From Bacteroidales bacterium (lineage in GTDB: Bacteria; Bacteroidota; Bacteroidia; Bacteroidales; Muribaculaceae), in NCBI GenBank assembly GCA_020859845.1, contig JAJBVL010000053.1, positions 1 to 37,951 on the forward strand: DNA of 37,951 nt. The letters run 5' to 3'. Below are positions 1-7,806 of this stretch, piece after piece. Under the pieces are notes generated by a model. The model worked only from the letters and a program-made list of their open reading frames with translations, did not search any database and was not told the origin of the DNA. Every line of letters starts with the position of its first letter. Within the stretch, counting starts at the first letter, position 1. The position numbers were made by a program, and so were the translations under genes.

Positions 1-62
1 AAAATTACCTCTTCGACCCAGGGGACTGCAATACGGGCATTACCGAATGCTTACGTTTATTT

Positions 63-332
63 ATGAAAAGAACATTTGAAGAGAAACTCAAAATCATCAG
101 CTTGTATAAGAGTGGCATGTTGCAGAGAGGGCTTTGCAAGCAGTTTCACATGGGCCGACATTACCTGGAAGATCTGGTTGACAGTTATGAAATACGGGGA
201 GAGAATGGTCTACGAAAGGAGGGTCACAACAAACTCTCCGGCCACGACAAAGAAATTCTGGTGCGGGAGTTCCTCGAAAAAGGTGTAACTTTGCGTTATA
301 TTAAGAATAAAATCCACTTGACTTGCTTTTAG
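63..332 (+). pseudogene. IS3-family transposase OrfA, 3'-truncated
   Basis: The first 75 or so residues form the helix-turn-helix DNA-binding protein of an IS3/IS150 element (begins MKRTFEEKLKIISLYKSG, with a HMGRHYLEDLV recognition region). Intact OrfA proteins of this group are usually about twice this length, from memory. The last dozen codons (KNKIHLTCF, then TAG at 330-332) look unrelated to the family, so the reading frame probably runs across a deletion junction. In-frame codons continue upstream of the ATG to position 3 without a stop, which is odd for an element that should have a short untranslated left end. Confidence 0.75.
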
Positions 333-343
333 AGTTAAGGAAG

Positions 344-673
344 ATGGCTCGTTCAGTGTTCTACTATCACCTCAAACGGCTAAAAGCCAACGATAAATAT
401 GCTAAGGAGCACTACGGTTATCGCAAACGGTTGGAAGACCATAATGTAATCTAGAGCATGTCGAGGAAGGGAAACTGCCTTGACAACTCCATGATGGAAA
501 ACTTCTTCGGCATAATGAAGTCCGAATTGCTGTATGCTGAAAAGTTTGAATCCCCGCAAGCCTTTATAAAGGCTTTAGTTGAATATATTGGATACTATAA
601 CAATAAAAGGATCAAATCCCGGTTAAAAGGAAAGAGCCCGGTACAATACCGAACTCTTTCAATAACTGGATAG
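344..673 (+). pseudogene. IS3-family transposase OrfB, internally deleted and interrupted
   Basis: In one frame, codons 344-451 read ARSVFYYHLKRLKANDKYAK and then HYGYRKRLEDHNVI. TAG follows at 452-454, then the family's C-terminal block from 455 ([18 protein letters not shown]). In intact OrfB proteins the HYGYR segment and the block before SMSRKGN are separated by well over 100 residues that carry the first two catalytic aspartates. Here they are directly joined. Only the catalytic-glutamate region (the E of MMENFF) remains. The TAG sits where related proteins usually have Gln, so a CAG to TAG change is the simplest explanation. The product could not be an active DDE transposase. Confidence 0.8.
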
Positions 674-683
674 TGTTTAACCC

Positions 684-707
684 GTCCAACTTTTTGGGGT
701 CAGTTCA
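684..707 (+). repeat. Right terminal inverted repeat of the IS remnant
   Basis: The end reads GTCCAACTTTTTGGGGTCAG then TTCA, the reverse complement of the TGAACTGACCCC-type terminus of IS150-like elements. No left partner is visible in the window. Confidence 0.7.
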
Positions 708-730
708 TTTTGAAACAGCCTCTTTTCATG

Positions 731-802
731 TAGCCCATAGGAGAATCGAACTCCTCTTTCAAGAATGAAAATCTTGCGTCCTAGCCGATAGACGAATGGG
801 CC
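731..802 (-). tRNA. tRNA-Glu (anticodon TTC), copy 2 in transcription order
   Basis: A 72-nt cloverleaf can be drawn on the minus strand. The acceptor GGCCCAT pairs with ATGGGCT (G1 pairs with T72 as a wobble) and the discriminator is A. The anticodon stem CAAGA/TCTTG encloses loop TTTTCAT, giving anticodon TTC. The T arm is AGGAG-TTCGATT-CTCCT. The 3' CCA is not encoded. It is identical over all 72 bases to the copy at 1132-1203 and lies downstream of rpsT in the same direction, so all three are probably cut from one transcript. Confidence 0.95.
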
Positions 803-831
803 CTACTAATATCGTTGTCTTAAGAGAGGCG

Positions 832-1089
832 TTAGGCGCTCAGCTTGTTGGTGTGGCGAGCGAGCTTGCTCTTAAGGTTGGAAGCTTTGTTCTTAGAGAT
901 AGCTTTCTTGGCAGCGAGGCGGTCAAGGAGCGATGACACCTTAACAAGGGCAGCCGAAGCCTCAGCCTTGTCGGTGAGCTTGCGGAGGTTGCGAACAGCG
1001 TTGCGAGCTGTCTTGGCATAGTAGCGGTTGTGGAGACGACGCGACTCAGTCTGGCGTATTCTCTTCAGTGATGACTTATGATTTGCCAT
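832..1089 (-). CDS. rpsT: 30S ribosomal protein S20
   Basis: This 85-residue, strongly basic protein begins [20 protein letters not shown] and continues [18 protein letters not shown]. That is the usual S20 pattern of long basic helices that bind 16S rRNA in the body of the small subunit. Length and N-terminus match the family, and the ATG start is clear. The gene lies between two identical tRNA-Glu genes, 42 bases downstream of one and 29 bases upstream of the other, all on the minus strand. The only good promoter I see is upstream of the first tRNA, so processing of a mixed tRNA/mRNA transcript is the likely mode of expression. Confidence 0.97.
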   Translation of the reverse strand: MANHKSSLKRIRQTESRRLHNRYYAKTARNAVRNLRKLTDKAEASAALVKVSSLLDRLAAKKAISKNKASNLKSKLARHTNKLSA

Positions 1090-1131
1090 TAATGTTTTGT
1101 TTGTTTAGTCTTGGTGATTTGTATTGATTAG

Positions 1132-1203
1132 TAGCCCATAGGAGAATCGAACTCCTCTTTCAAGAATGAAAATCTTGCGTCCTAGCCGATAGACGAATGG
1201 GCC
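1132..1203 (-). tRNA. tRNA-Glu (anticodon TTC), copy 1 in transcription order
   Basis: This is the same 72-nt cloverleaf as the copy at 731-802, with a TTC anticodon in loop TTTTCAT, acceptor GGCCCAT/ATGGGCT and discriminator A. It is the first gene after the promoter at 1245-1276 and precedes rpsT. Confidence 0.95.
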
Positions 1204-1244
1204 TACGAATACGCCCCGCAGGGTGCTCCCCGCAAAAGCGAGTG

Positions 1245-1276
1245 CAAATATAGACACTTTTTCTCACACCCACAAA
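1245..1276 (-). promoter_or_regulatory. Promoter of the tRNA-Glu/rpsT/tRNA-Glu unit
   Basis: On the minus strand TTTG (1276-1273), a 20-nt spacer and TATATTTG (1252-1245) match the Bacteroidetes consensus TTTG-N19/20-TAnnTTTG. Transcription would start near 1238, about 35 bases before the tRNA 5' end. Confidence 0.75.
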
Positions 1277-1310
1277 TTTTGGGCGGAGATTTTGATTTAT
1301 TTTCTATTTT

Positions 1311-1343
1311 TTGCACGTTTTTCGCCCTATTTCACTACCTTTG
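1311..1343 (+). promoter_or_regulatory. Likely hflX promoter
   Basis: TTG at 1311-1313 and TACCTTTG at 1336-1343 fit the Bacteroidetes promoter pattern with a slightly long 22-nt spacer. The predicted start is near 1350. This argues against translation from the upstream in-frame codon at 1223 and for the ATG at 1361. Confidence 0.55.
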
Positions 1344-1360
1344 TTGTTGTAATTATTGAT

Positions 1361-2596
1361 ATGAACGACCAGATAATCAATCAACCCCTATCGGAGCGGG
1401 CTGTCCTCGTGGGCCTTATCACGCCTCAGCAAAATGAGGCCAAGGTCAACGAATATCTTGACGAGCTCGCCTTCCTCGCCGACACTGCTGGCGCTGAGAC
1501 CGTAAGACGGTTCACCCAGAGGATGGGCGGCGCTGACTCACGCACGTTTGTAGGCAAAGGCAAGCTGGAAGAGATACGCCAGTATGTCGAAGACAATGAT
1601 ATAGGTATGGTAATCTTTGACGACGACCTATCGTCGAAGCAGGTTGCCAACATCGAGCGCGAGCTCAAGGTGAAGATCCTCGACCGCACCTCGCTCATCC
1701 TCGACATCTTTGCCAAGCGAGCCCAGACCGCCCACGCAAAGACCCAAGTGGAACTGGCTCAATACCAATATCTGCTGCCACGCCTTACGCGTATGTGGAC
1801 CCACCTGGAGCGCCAGCGAGGTGGTATCGGCATGCGTGGCCCGGGCGAGACCCAGATCGAGACCGACCGCCGTATCATCCTCGACAAGATATCGCGCCTC
1901 AAGGAAGAGCTCGCCTCAATCGACCGCCAGAAAAGCATCCAGCGCAAAAATCGAGGCAAGCTTACCCGTGTGGCTCTCGTGGGGTATACCAATGTGGGCA
2001 AGTCGACGCTGATGAATCTCTTGAGCAAGAGCGATGTCTTCGCCGAAAACAAGCTGTTTGCCACGCTTGACACCACCGTGCGTAAAGTCATCATCGATAA
2101 TCTCCCGTTTCTTCTCACCGACACTGTGGGCTTCATCCGCAAACTGCCCACCCACCTTGTAGAGTCGTTCAAGTCGACGCTCGACGAGGTGCGCGAGGCC
2201 GATGTGTTGCTCCACGTGGTCGATGTCTCCCATCCAAACTTTGAGGAGCAGATAGAGGTGGTCAATCGCACCTTGGCTGAGGTGTGTGGCAGTGCTGACA
2301 AGCCTATGATAATGGTATTCAATAAGGTGGATGCCTTCACCTTTACCCCCAAGGACGCCGACGACCTCACGCCCGCCACCCGCGAGAACGTCTCGCTTGA
2401 GGAGCTACAACAGTCGTGGATAAGCCGATTAGGCTCCAACGCTGTCTTCATCTCGGCCAAACAAGGACTTAACATAGAAGAGCTTAAGCAGAAGATATAT
2501 GAGAAAGCCAAGGAAGTCCACCTCTCTCGCTTCCCCTACAACGACTTCCTCTTCCAGAAATACGACGACCTCACGCCCGATGAACCAAAAGAATAA
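1361..2596 (+). CDS. hflX: Ribosome-associated GTPase HflX
   Basis: HflX is a P-loop GTPase that binds the 50S subunit and splits stalled ribosomes. The 411-residue protein has the N-terminal HflX domain (GAETVRRFTQRMGGADSRTF then VGKGKLEEI) and the linker GMRGPGETQIETDRR. The G domain follows, with G1 GYTNVGKS at residues 208-215, G3 DTVG in DTVGFIRKLPTHLVESF, and G4 NKVD. I start it at MNDQIINQPL because the promoter lies between this codon and the in-frame upstream start at 1223, and because the extra N-terminus looks non-conserved. The 3' end overlaps the next gene by 17 bases, so the two are probably co-transcribed and translationally coupled. Confidence 0.95.
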   Translation: MNDQIINQPLSERAVLVGLITPQQNEAKVNEYLDELAFLADTAGAETVRRFTQRMGGADSRTFVGKGKLEEIRQYVEDNDIGMVIFDDDLSSKQVANIERELKVKILDRTSLILDIFAKRAQTAHAKTQVELAQYQYLLPRLTRMWTHLERQRGGIGMRGPGETQIETDRRIILDKISRLKEELASIDRQKSIQRKNRGKLTRVALVGYTNVGKSTLMNLLSKSDVFAENKLFATLDTTVRKVIIDNLPFLLTDTVGFIRKLPTHLVESFKSTLDEVREADVLLHVVDVSHPNFEEQIEVVNRTLAEVCGSADKPMIMVFNKVDAFTFTPKDADDLTPATRENVSLEELQQSWISRLGSNAVFISAKQGLNIEELKQKIYEKAKEVHLSRFPYNDFLFQKYDDLTPDEPKE

Positions 2597-4586
2597 GCCT
2601 GCCACTCCGCTGCGGAGTCTTCACTGGCTGGTGGCCGTGGCGGCGGCCATGCTGCTGGCGGCGTGTGCCAGCATGGGTCGGCCCGAGGGAGGGGCGCGCG
2701 ATGTTGACCCCCCGGTGTTTGTCAAGGGCAATCCTTCGCCCAACGCTCTCAACGTCGACCGACAGAAGGTGCAGATCGACTTCAACGAGAATGTCACCGT
2801 CAGCGACGTGATGACCAAGGTGGTAGTGTCGCCGGCTCAGAAAAACACCCCTTCGGTGAGCGCCAATGCCCACCGAGTCACCGTGGAGTTGCGCGACACT
2901 CTACTCCCCAATACCACATACACTATCGACTTTGCCGATGCTATCGCTGACCTTAACGAGGGCAATCCTATCGACGGATTCTCCTATGCATTCTCCACGG
3001 GCGACGTCATAGACACTCTCCAGATCTCCGGGATGGTGTTTGAAGCCGCCACTCTCGAGCCGGCTCAGAGTATGCTCGTGGGCGTATACAGCAATCTCAG
3101 CGACACGGCCATCACCACCCTGCCACTGGAGCGCATCACCCGCACCAATCAGCTCGGAGAGTTTACCATCCGCAACCTCAAGCCGGGTACTTATCGCATA
3201 TACGCCATCAACGACGTCAACCGCGACTATCATTGGGACCGCACGGAGGATGTGGCCTTCTACGACGTCACTATCACCCCCACCTCCCAGCCCATCATGG
3301 CCACCGACACCCTGGTGACAGAGGCGGGCAACGACACTATCATCACTCATCCAGCCACGCTCTATCTTCCCAACGACGTGCTGCTGACGTGGTTTAACGA
3401 AAACTATGCATCGCAGTATCTCATGAAGCATGAGCGCACCGACTTGAAGCGCCTTACCTTGCAGTTTGGCGCCCAGACCGACACTCTCCCAGAGCTCACG
3501 ATGCTCAACGGCCTTCATGCTGGCGAGCCAATCGACAAGTGGGCGGTGCTCAACGGCTCTCCCACTCGCGATACCCTTGAGTACTGGCTCTGTGACACCA
3601 TGCTCTTTCATCAAGACACTATAATGCTCCAGGCACGCTATCTGCGTACCGACACTCTCGACCAGCTATCGTGGACCACCGACACCCTGCGCCTCTTGCT
3701 GCGCAGCTCGGCAAAGAAGAAGCAGGAAGAGCCCAAGAAGGATACCAAGAAGAAAAAGAAAGGCCATGGCGATGAGGAAGAGGACAGCCTTCAGGCCCCA
3801 AAGATAGTGTTTTTCAGTTTCAAGCCCCGCAGCGGCTCTACGGTCGACCTCGATCAAAGCCTTTTCTTCGAGGCTCAAGAACCTATAGCTTCGGTGGATG
3901 CCTCTGCCGTGTCACTGGCTAAGATGGTCGACTCCGTATGGACCCCTCTACCGGCTCCTGAGCTCTATTTCCCCCAGCCTACGCGCCCCATGCAGATGCG
4001 TATCGACTATCTTTGGGAGCCTGCCACTCAGTATCAGCTTACCATCGACAGCGCTGCCATCCGCGGCCTCTATGGCGACTGGACTAATAAGCTTGAATAC
4101 AAGTTTACCACCAAGGCCGAAGAGGATTATTCCACGCTGGTCTTCAACGTCAAAGGCCTCGACTCCATTCCTGCCGTCGTAGAGCTGCTCAATGCTTCCG
4201 ATGCCCCTATCAAGCGAGCAAAAGTGGTGGATGGTCAGGCTCGTATCCAGTATATTAATCCTGGCACGTATTATGCGCGTCTCTACCTTGACCGCAACGA
4301 CAATGGCAAGTGGGATACGGGCTCATTGCTCGACTCCATCCAGCCCGAAGAGGTGTTTTACTTCCCCAAGAAGGTGACCCTTAAGAAGTATTGGACCTCG
4401 GAGCAGCAGTGGGATCTCTATGCCACCCCCATCGACCAGCAGAAGCCTCTGGATATCAAGAAGAACAAACCTAAACTAAAGCCTGGCGAGCAACCGCTGC
4501 CCGACGAAGAAGATGAAGACGAGAACGACTTCTACAATCCCTCCTTTGAATCGACAGCGCGGCGTAGCCAGATGAATAGGTATTAG
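2580..4586 (+). CDS. Ig-like (SbsA-type) domain lipoprotein
   Basis: This 668-residue predicted lipoprotein has a basic N-terminus, a hydrophobic core (LVAVAAAMLLAAC) and lipobox LAAC with the lipidated Cys near residue 28. After it comes GGARDVDPPVFVKGNPSPNA and an Ig-like fold segment (Big_5/SbsA type) common in Bacteroidetes. A beta-rich prealbumin-like segment follows, ending in RNLKPGTYRIYAINDVNRDY. A Lys/Glu-rich stretch (about residues 380-400) precedes a second Ig-like region, and a second carboxypeptidase-regulatory-like segment (YINPGTYYARLYLDRNDNGK) sits near the C-terminus. The function is unknown; a structural or envelope-assembly role is an inference. I prefer the ATG inside the hflX 3' end because it starts a clean signal peptide. 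Confidence 0.85.
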   Translation: MNQKNKPATPLRSLHWLVAVAAAMLLAACASMGRPEGGARDVDPPVFVKGNPSPNALNVDRQKVQIDFNENVTVSDVMTKVVVSPAQKNTPSVSANAHRVTVELRDTLLPNTTYTIDFADAIADLNEGNPIDGFSYAFSTGDVIDTLQISGMVFEAATLEPAQSMLVGVYSNLSDTAITTLPLERITRTNQLGEFTIRNLKPGTYRIYAINDVNRDYHWDRTEDVAFYDVTITPTSQPIMATDTLVTEAGNDTIITHPATLYLPNDVLLTWFNENYASQYLMKHERTDLKRLTLQFGAQTDTLPELTMLNGLHAGEPIDKWAVLNGSPTRDTLEYWLCDTMLFHQDTIMLQARYLRTDTLDQLSWTTDTLRLLLRSSAKKKQEEPKKDTKKKKKGHGDEEEDSLQAPKIVFFSFKPRSGSTVDLDQSLFFEAQEPIASVDASAVSLAKMVDSVWTPLPAPELYFPQPTRPMQMRIDYLWEPATQYQLTIDSAAIRGLYGDWTNKLEYKFTTKAEEDYSTLVFNVKGLDSIPAVVELLNASDAPIKRAKVVDGQARIQYINPGTYYARLYLDRNDNGKWDTGSLLDSIQPEEVFYFPKKVTLKKYWTSEQQWDLYATPIDQQKPLDIKKNKPKLKPGEQPLPDEEDEDENDFYNPSFESTARRSQMNRY

Positions 4587-4634
4587 AGGGACAGAGAGAT
4601 AGAAGGACAGAGGGATAGAGTGATAGAGCGACAG
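4587..4634 (+). repeat. Octamer tandem array, six units, directly before rex
   Basis: Six 8-bp units follow the upstream stop codon without a gap: AGGGACAG, AGAGATAG, AAGGACAG, AGGGATAG, AGTGATAG and AGCGACAG. The array almost fills the 52-base space before the rex ATG at 4639. It shares the 14-mer ATTAGAGGGACAGA with the reverse complement of the array before pepT. Confidence 0.8.
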
Positions 4635-4638
4635 AATT

Positions 4639-5283
4639 ATGTATAATAGAGAAGCACTTCCCGAACCTACCCTGCGCCGGCTACCGTGGTATCTGGCTTA
4701 TATCGATATGCTAAGCGCCGACCATGTGGAGTATGTATCTTCTACCTCCATCGCTAAGGCTATCAACGTCGATGCCTCCCAGATAGCCAAGGACCTGTCG
4801 TATCTCAACATCCGTGGCAAGACGCGTATCGGCTATGAGGTGGCCGAGCTGCGTCAGGAGCTGCGCTTCTTCTTAGGCTTTGCTTCGCGCCACGATGCCA
4901 TCATCGTGGGTGTGGGGTCGCTGGGCGGGGCGCTGATTGCCGACTCAGGCCTGTCGCGCTACGGCCTCAACATTGTGGCTGGCTACGACACCAATCCTGC
5001 CGTTGTAGGCAAGGAGATTAGCGGAGTGCCTGTCTACGATGTGAGCAGGCTTGAGAGCGAGGGATGTCCTCAGGAGGCAGAGATTGGGATTATCACTGTG
5101 CCCCCAGTGGTGGCGCAGGAGTGTGCCGACTTACTGGTGGCTGTGGGTATCCGCGCGCTGTGGAACTTCACTCCCTATCGCATACGCACGGCTGCCGACA
5201 TCGTGGTGCAAAACACATCTATATATGCCCACCTGGCGGTGATGTACAATCGCTTGGAGGTGAAAAACGACATGCAAGGATGA
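4639..5283 (+). CDS. rex: Redox-sensing transcriptional repressor Rex
   Basis: Rex represses respiratory and fermentative genes and leaves DNA when NADH rises. The 214-residue protein has the winged-helix N-terminus (PEPTLRRLPWYLAYIDML, then VDASQIAKDLSYLNIRGKTR for DNA recognition). A Rossmann NAD(H) domain follows with GVGSLG at residues 91-96 and the usual GYDTNP segment. The C-terminal helix (YAHLAVMYNRLEV) matches the domain-swapped dimer helix. Length is normal. The start codon follows the octamer array by four bases, and the stop overlaps the next gene in an ATGA, so the downstream gene is coupled to it. I see no clear TTGTGA-type Rex operator upstream. Confidence 0.96.
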   Translation: MYNREALPEPTLRRLPWYLAYIDMLSADHVEYVSSTSIAKAINVDASQIAKDLSYLNIRGKTRIGYEVAELRQELRFFLGFASRHDAIIVGVGSLGGALIADSGLSRYGLNIVAGYDTNPAVVGKEISGVPVYDVSRLESEGCPQEAEIGIITVPPVVAQECADLLVAVGIRALWNFTPYRIRTAADIVVQNTSIYAHLAVMYNRLEVKNDMQG

Positions 5284-5864
5284 AGATTATAGCTCTCAAC
5301 CACCCGATAGGTACCCTGCCTACCATGACGCCGTCGCTCGACGTGATTGCCGACTCTGCTCTTGTGATGCCCGGCAAGCCGATGTTTCTGCCCGACTTCT
5401 CGCCCCAGTGGAGCGGCCGCCTCTACGTGGCGCTGAGGGTGTCGCGGCTGGGAAAGGCCATAAGCGAGAAGTTTGCCTCGCGCTATTACGACGGTGTGGC
5501 CCTGGCGCTGCGCTTGGTGCCTATCTTGACTGAGAAGGAATTGCAACTGGCAGGAGGCTCCAAGGGATTGTTGGGCCTGTTTGACTACTGCGTTGCTCTC
5601 GGTCCGTGGATGCCTGTGGAGACGCTTGGGTCCAAAATGACCTTGACTTTTCAAGGTGAAAATATCCCCATCGACGCAGAGCAGCTACAACTCTCCAAGA
5701 CCATTAGCCGCATCAGTCAGTATGCCACAATCAAAATGGGCGACGTAGTGCTCCCATGCAGCTTCCCCAACGAGATTGCCATCGTGGTCAATCAAGTGGT
5801 CGATGCTACCATCACCCCACAGGGGGCTTCCCCTATCGACGCTCTTCACGTAAGGATAAAATAG
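5280..5864 (+). CDS. FAH-fold protein, probably catalytically inactive
   Basis: The 194-residue protein has the backbone of fumarylacetoacetate hydrolase/FAHD1-type enzymes. MPGKPMFLPDF matches the usual GKPFFLPDF block, RLGKAISEKFASRYYDGVAL matches the following helix, and ALGPWMPVE matches a later loop. The active-site residues are missing. The usual YExEL metal motif reads GRLYVAL, and the third ligand Asp (usually ALDxTARDxQ) reads ALRLVPILTEKELQ. The N-terminal NYxxH block is also reduced. A non-enzymatic or altered role is inferred. Translation starts inside the rex stop (ATGA), so expression is tied to rex. The alignment is from memory of the family, not computed. Confidence 0.8.
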   Translation: MKIIALNHPIGTLPTMTPSLDVIADSALVMPGKPMFLPDFSPQWSGRLYVALRVSRLGKAISEKFASRYYDGVALALRLVPILTEKELQLAGGSKGLLGLFDYCVALGPWMPVETLGSKMTLTFQGENIPIDAEQLQLSKTISRISQYATIKMGDVVLPCSFPNEIAIVVNQVVDATITPQGASPIDALHVRIK

Positions 5865-5903
5865 ACTTGCAAAAGCAAGGATATCCTAGGGGATAGGAGT
5901 GGT

Positions 5904-5924
5904 GAGGGCAATAAATTGCCCCTC
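5904..5924 (+). terminator. Stem-loop between the FAH-like gene and porV
   Basis: GAGGGCAATAAATTGCCCCT is nearly self-complementary (GGGCAAT/ATTGCCC with a 2-nt centre). No strong T run follows, so termination is only a possibility. A weaker CTTGCAAAAGCAAG hairpin lies just upstream near 5867. Confidence 0.35.
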
Positions 5925-5967
5925 GTTGTAGTTATATGTATGTATAATAATTCTTTCAATACCAATC

Positions 5968-7170
5968 ATGAATCATACGTTCATAAAGATATTTTCTGTG
6001 TGTAGCCTCAGCATCTTGCTGGCGCTTCCAGTGTCGGCTCAAGATAAAAACGAGTTCAACCCCATCCAGACGGGTGTCAACTCGCTCAATATAGCGCCTG
6101 ATGCTCGCGGTGCGTCGATGGGCGACCTCGGCGCGGCTACCGAACCTGACGCTAACTCCCAGTACTGGAACCCTTCAAAATACGCCTTCGCTTATAGCAA
6201 GGGAGGCATATCGCTGAGCTATACCCCTTGGCTTCGCAAACTCGTCAACGACATCTTTCTGGCCAACGTGTCGGGCTACTGGAAACTGGGCCACGAGGAC
6301 AACCAGGCCATCAGCGCCACCCTGCGCTATTTCTCGCTGGGTGAGGTGACTTCGGCAAATGTCGACAACTCGGCTCAGACGCTCAATCCCTACGAGATGT
6401 CGTTTGACGTGGGCTATTCGCGCAAGCTGTCAGAGAAGTATTCGATGGGCGTTGTGCTCCGCTACATCTATTCCGACCTCGGCTATAGCGACTCCTATGC
6501 TGGCGACAACTCCACAGGCGCCTCCGCTTTCTCGGCCGACATCTCGGGTTATTATACCACGTTCCCTATCATTGGCCGCAACGAGTGTCAGTGGTCGTGG
6601 GGTTGGAATATCTCCAACATCGGTACCAAGGTGTCATACAACCACGGTGAAGACCCGGCTTTCTTGCCCACCAACCTGCGCCTTGGCACCACCTTTATGT
6701 TCCCTCTGGCCGACTACCACACACTGGCCCTGTCGCTCGACCTCAATAAACTGCTCGTGCCTACGCGTCCTCGCGAGAGCGACTATGATATGTCGACCAC
6801 CGAAGGGCAGAAGGAATACAATAAGGCGTTGGAGGACTGGGAAGACATGTCGCCTATCACCGGTATCTTCAAGAGCTTTAGCGATGCTCCCGGTGGCTTC
6901 AGCGAGGAGTTGAAGGAGATCACCTATTCTTTCGGCGCGGAGTATAGCTACAATCAGCAGTTCTTCCTGCGTGCTGGCTATTTCTACGAGCATGAGATGA
7001 AGGGCAATCGCCAGTATTTTGGTATCGGCGCTGGTTTCTCGCTCAACGTGCTTCGCCTCGATGCATCTTATATGCTGGCCACGGCTCAGACCTCACCGCT
7101 CGACCAGACGCTGCGTTTCACCCTCACCTTCGATATGGATGGTCTGAAGGATCTCTTCGGTCGCCGTTGA
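5968..7170 (+). CDS. porV: Type IX secretion system outer-membrane protein PorV
   Basis: PorV (LptO) is a beta-barrel that receives cargo from the T9SS translocon and delivers it to the PorU sortase complex at the cell surface. The 400-residue protein has a signal peptide cut after about residue 24 (LLALPVSAQ). The diagnostic N-terminal block TGVNSLNIAPDARGASMGDL, with SQYWNPSKYA following, is typical of PorV/PorQ. The rest is amphipathic beta strands ending in an aromatic-rich region. The call over PorQ rests on length and this block. The P. gingivalis neighbour porU is absent here. ispF follows after 54 bases on the same strand. Confidence 0.92.
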   Translation: MNHTFIKIFSVCSLSILLALPVSAQDKNEFNPIQTGVNSLNIAPDARGASMGDLGAATEPDANSQYWNPSKYAFAYSKGGISLSYTPWLRKLVNDIFLANVSGYWKLGHEDNQAISATLRYFSLGEVTSANVDNSAQTLNPYEMSFDVGYSRKLSEKYSMGVVLRYIYSDLGYSDSYAGDNSTGASAFSADISGYYTTFPIIGRNECQWSWGWNISNIGTKVSYNHGEDPAFLPTNLRLGTTFMFPLADYHTLALSLDLNKLLVPTRPRESDYDMSTTEGQKEYNKALEDWEDMSPITGIFKSFSDAPGGFSEELKEITYSFGAEYSYNQQFFLRAGYFYEHEMKGNRQYFGIGAGFSLNVLRLDASYMLATAQTSPLDQTLRFTLTFDMDGLKDLFGRR

Positions 7171-7224
7171 TTCTCCTCTGGTGGTAAAGGATTAAAGGAC
7201 ACAATTAAGTTAAAAATTGAAGAT

Positions 7225-7704
7225 ATGGATATCCGGGTAGGTAATGGATTTGATGTCCATGCGTTTGCTCCCGATAGGGAGCTATGGATATGTGGCGTGA
7301 AGATTCCTTATGACCTAGGGTTACTGGGCCACAGCGATGCCGACGTGGCTCTTCATGCGCTCTGCGATGCCTTGCTTGGGGCGGCAGCGATGCGCGATAT
7401 TGGCTATCATTTCCCCGACACCGACCCTCGCTTCAAGGGTGCTGATTCGCGCGTCTTGCTGCGCGAAGTGGTTAGCCTGCTGCAAGGTAAGGGCTATCGG
7501 GTGGGCAACGTGGATGTCACCATCATAGCGCAGGCTCCCAAGATGCTCCCTTATATCCCCGAGATGATAGCGAGGGTGGCGGCCGACTTGGGCGTGACTG
7601 CTGATCGTGTGTCGGTGAAGGCCACCACCACCGAGCGCCTCGGCTTCACTGGCCGCAAGGAAGGGATAGCGGCGCAAGCAACGGCCTTGATACTAAAAGA
7701 CTAA
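7225..7704 (+). CDS. ispF: 2-C-methyl-D-erythritol 2,4-cyclodiphosphate synthase
   Basis: IspF converts CDP-ME 2-phosphate to the cyclic diphosphate in the non-mevalonate isoprenoid pathway, as a cytosolic trimer. The 159-residue protein has all family marks: GNGFDVHAF with metal ligands D10 and H12, HSDADVALH with the third ligand H44, [11 protein letters not shown], and [20 protein letters not shown] at the C-terminus. Length and start are normal. It lies 54 bases after porV on the same strand and is followed by a hairpin terminator. Confidence 0.97.
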   Translation: MDIRVGNGFDVHAFAPDRELWICGVKIPYDLGLLGHSDADVALHALCDALLGAAAMRDIGYHFPDTDPRFKGADSRVLLREVVSLLQGKGYRVGNVDVTIIAQAPKMLPYIPEMIARVAADLGVTADRVSVKATTTERLGFTGRKEGIAAQATALILKD

Positions 7705-7725
7705 ACATATCTTAACACAAAGAGA

Positions 7726-7766
7726 GGGCGAGAATAAAATAGTGTTAAAAAACGTTTATTCTCCCC
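7726..7766 (+). terminator. Probable terminator after ispF
   Basis: GAGAATAAA (7730-7738) pairs with TTTATTCTC (7755-7763). The stem is extended by GGG (7726-7728) with CCC (7764-7766) around one bulged C, and encloses a 16-nt loop. It starts 22 bases after the ispF stop. The T run that follows is poor. Confidence 0.5.
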
Positions 7767-7773
7767 CTAAAAA

Positions 7774-7806
7774 TTTGGAAGATTTCGCTTCCGAATATTA
7801 TCTTTG
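7774..7806 (+). promoter_or_regulatory. Promoter of an orphan transcript
   Basis: TTTG at 7774-7777, a 21-nt spacer and TATCTTTG at 7799-7806 match the Bacteroidetes consensus. Transcription would start near 7813, yet no plus-strand gene of ordinary size follows before the terminator at 8097-8120. Confidence 0.65.

Larger units (their letters stand above)
1..707 (+). mobile_element. IS3-family (IS150-like) insertion sequence remnant
   Basis: Fragments of both IS3-type transposase genes are followed by a right-end inverted repeat at 684-707. Read on the minus strand the repeat begins TGAACTGACCCC, a typical IS150-group end. I find no matching left repeat in the roughly 60 bases before orfA, and the orfA frame is open to the window start, so the left end is either truncated or fused to another sequence. 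The stretch 1-62 holds nothing else I recognise. The right end lies only 24 bases from a tRNA-Glu gene. With an internal deletion and stop codons the element cannot transpose by itself. The left boundary given is simply the window edge. Confidence 0.8.

Noticed and set aside
1223-1360. N-terminal extension of hflX
   Set aside because: The predicted promoter lies inside this stretch and the extension does not resemble HflX N-termini.
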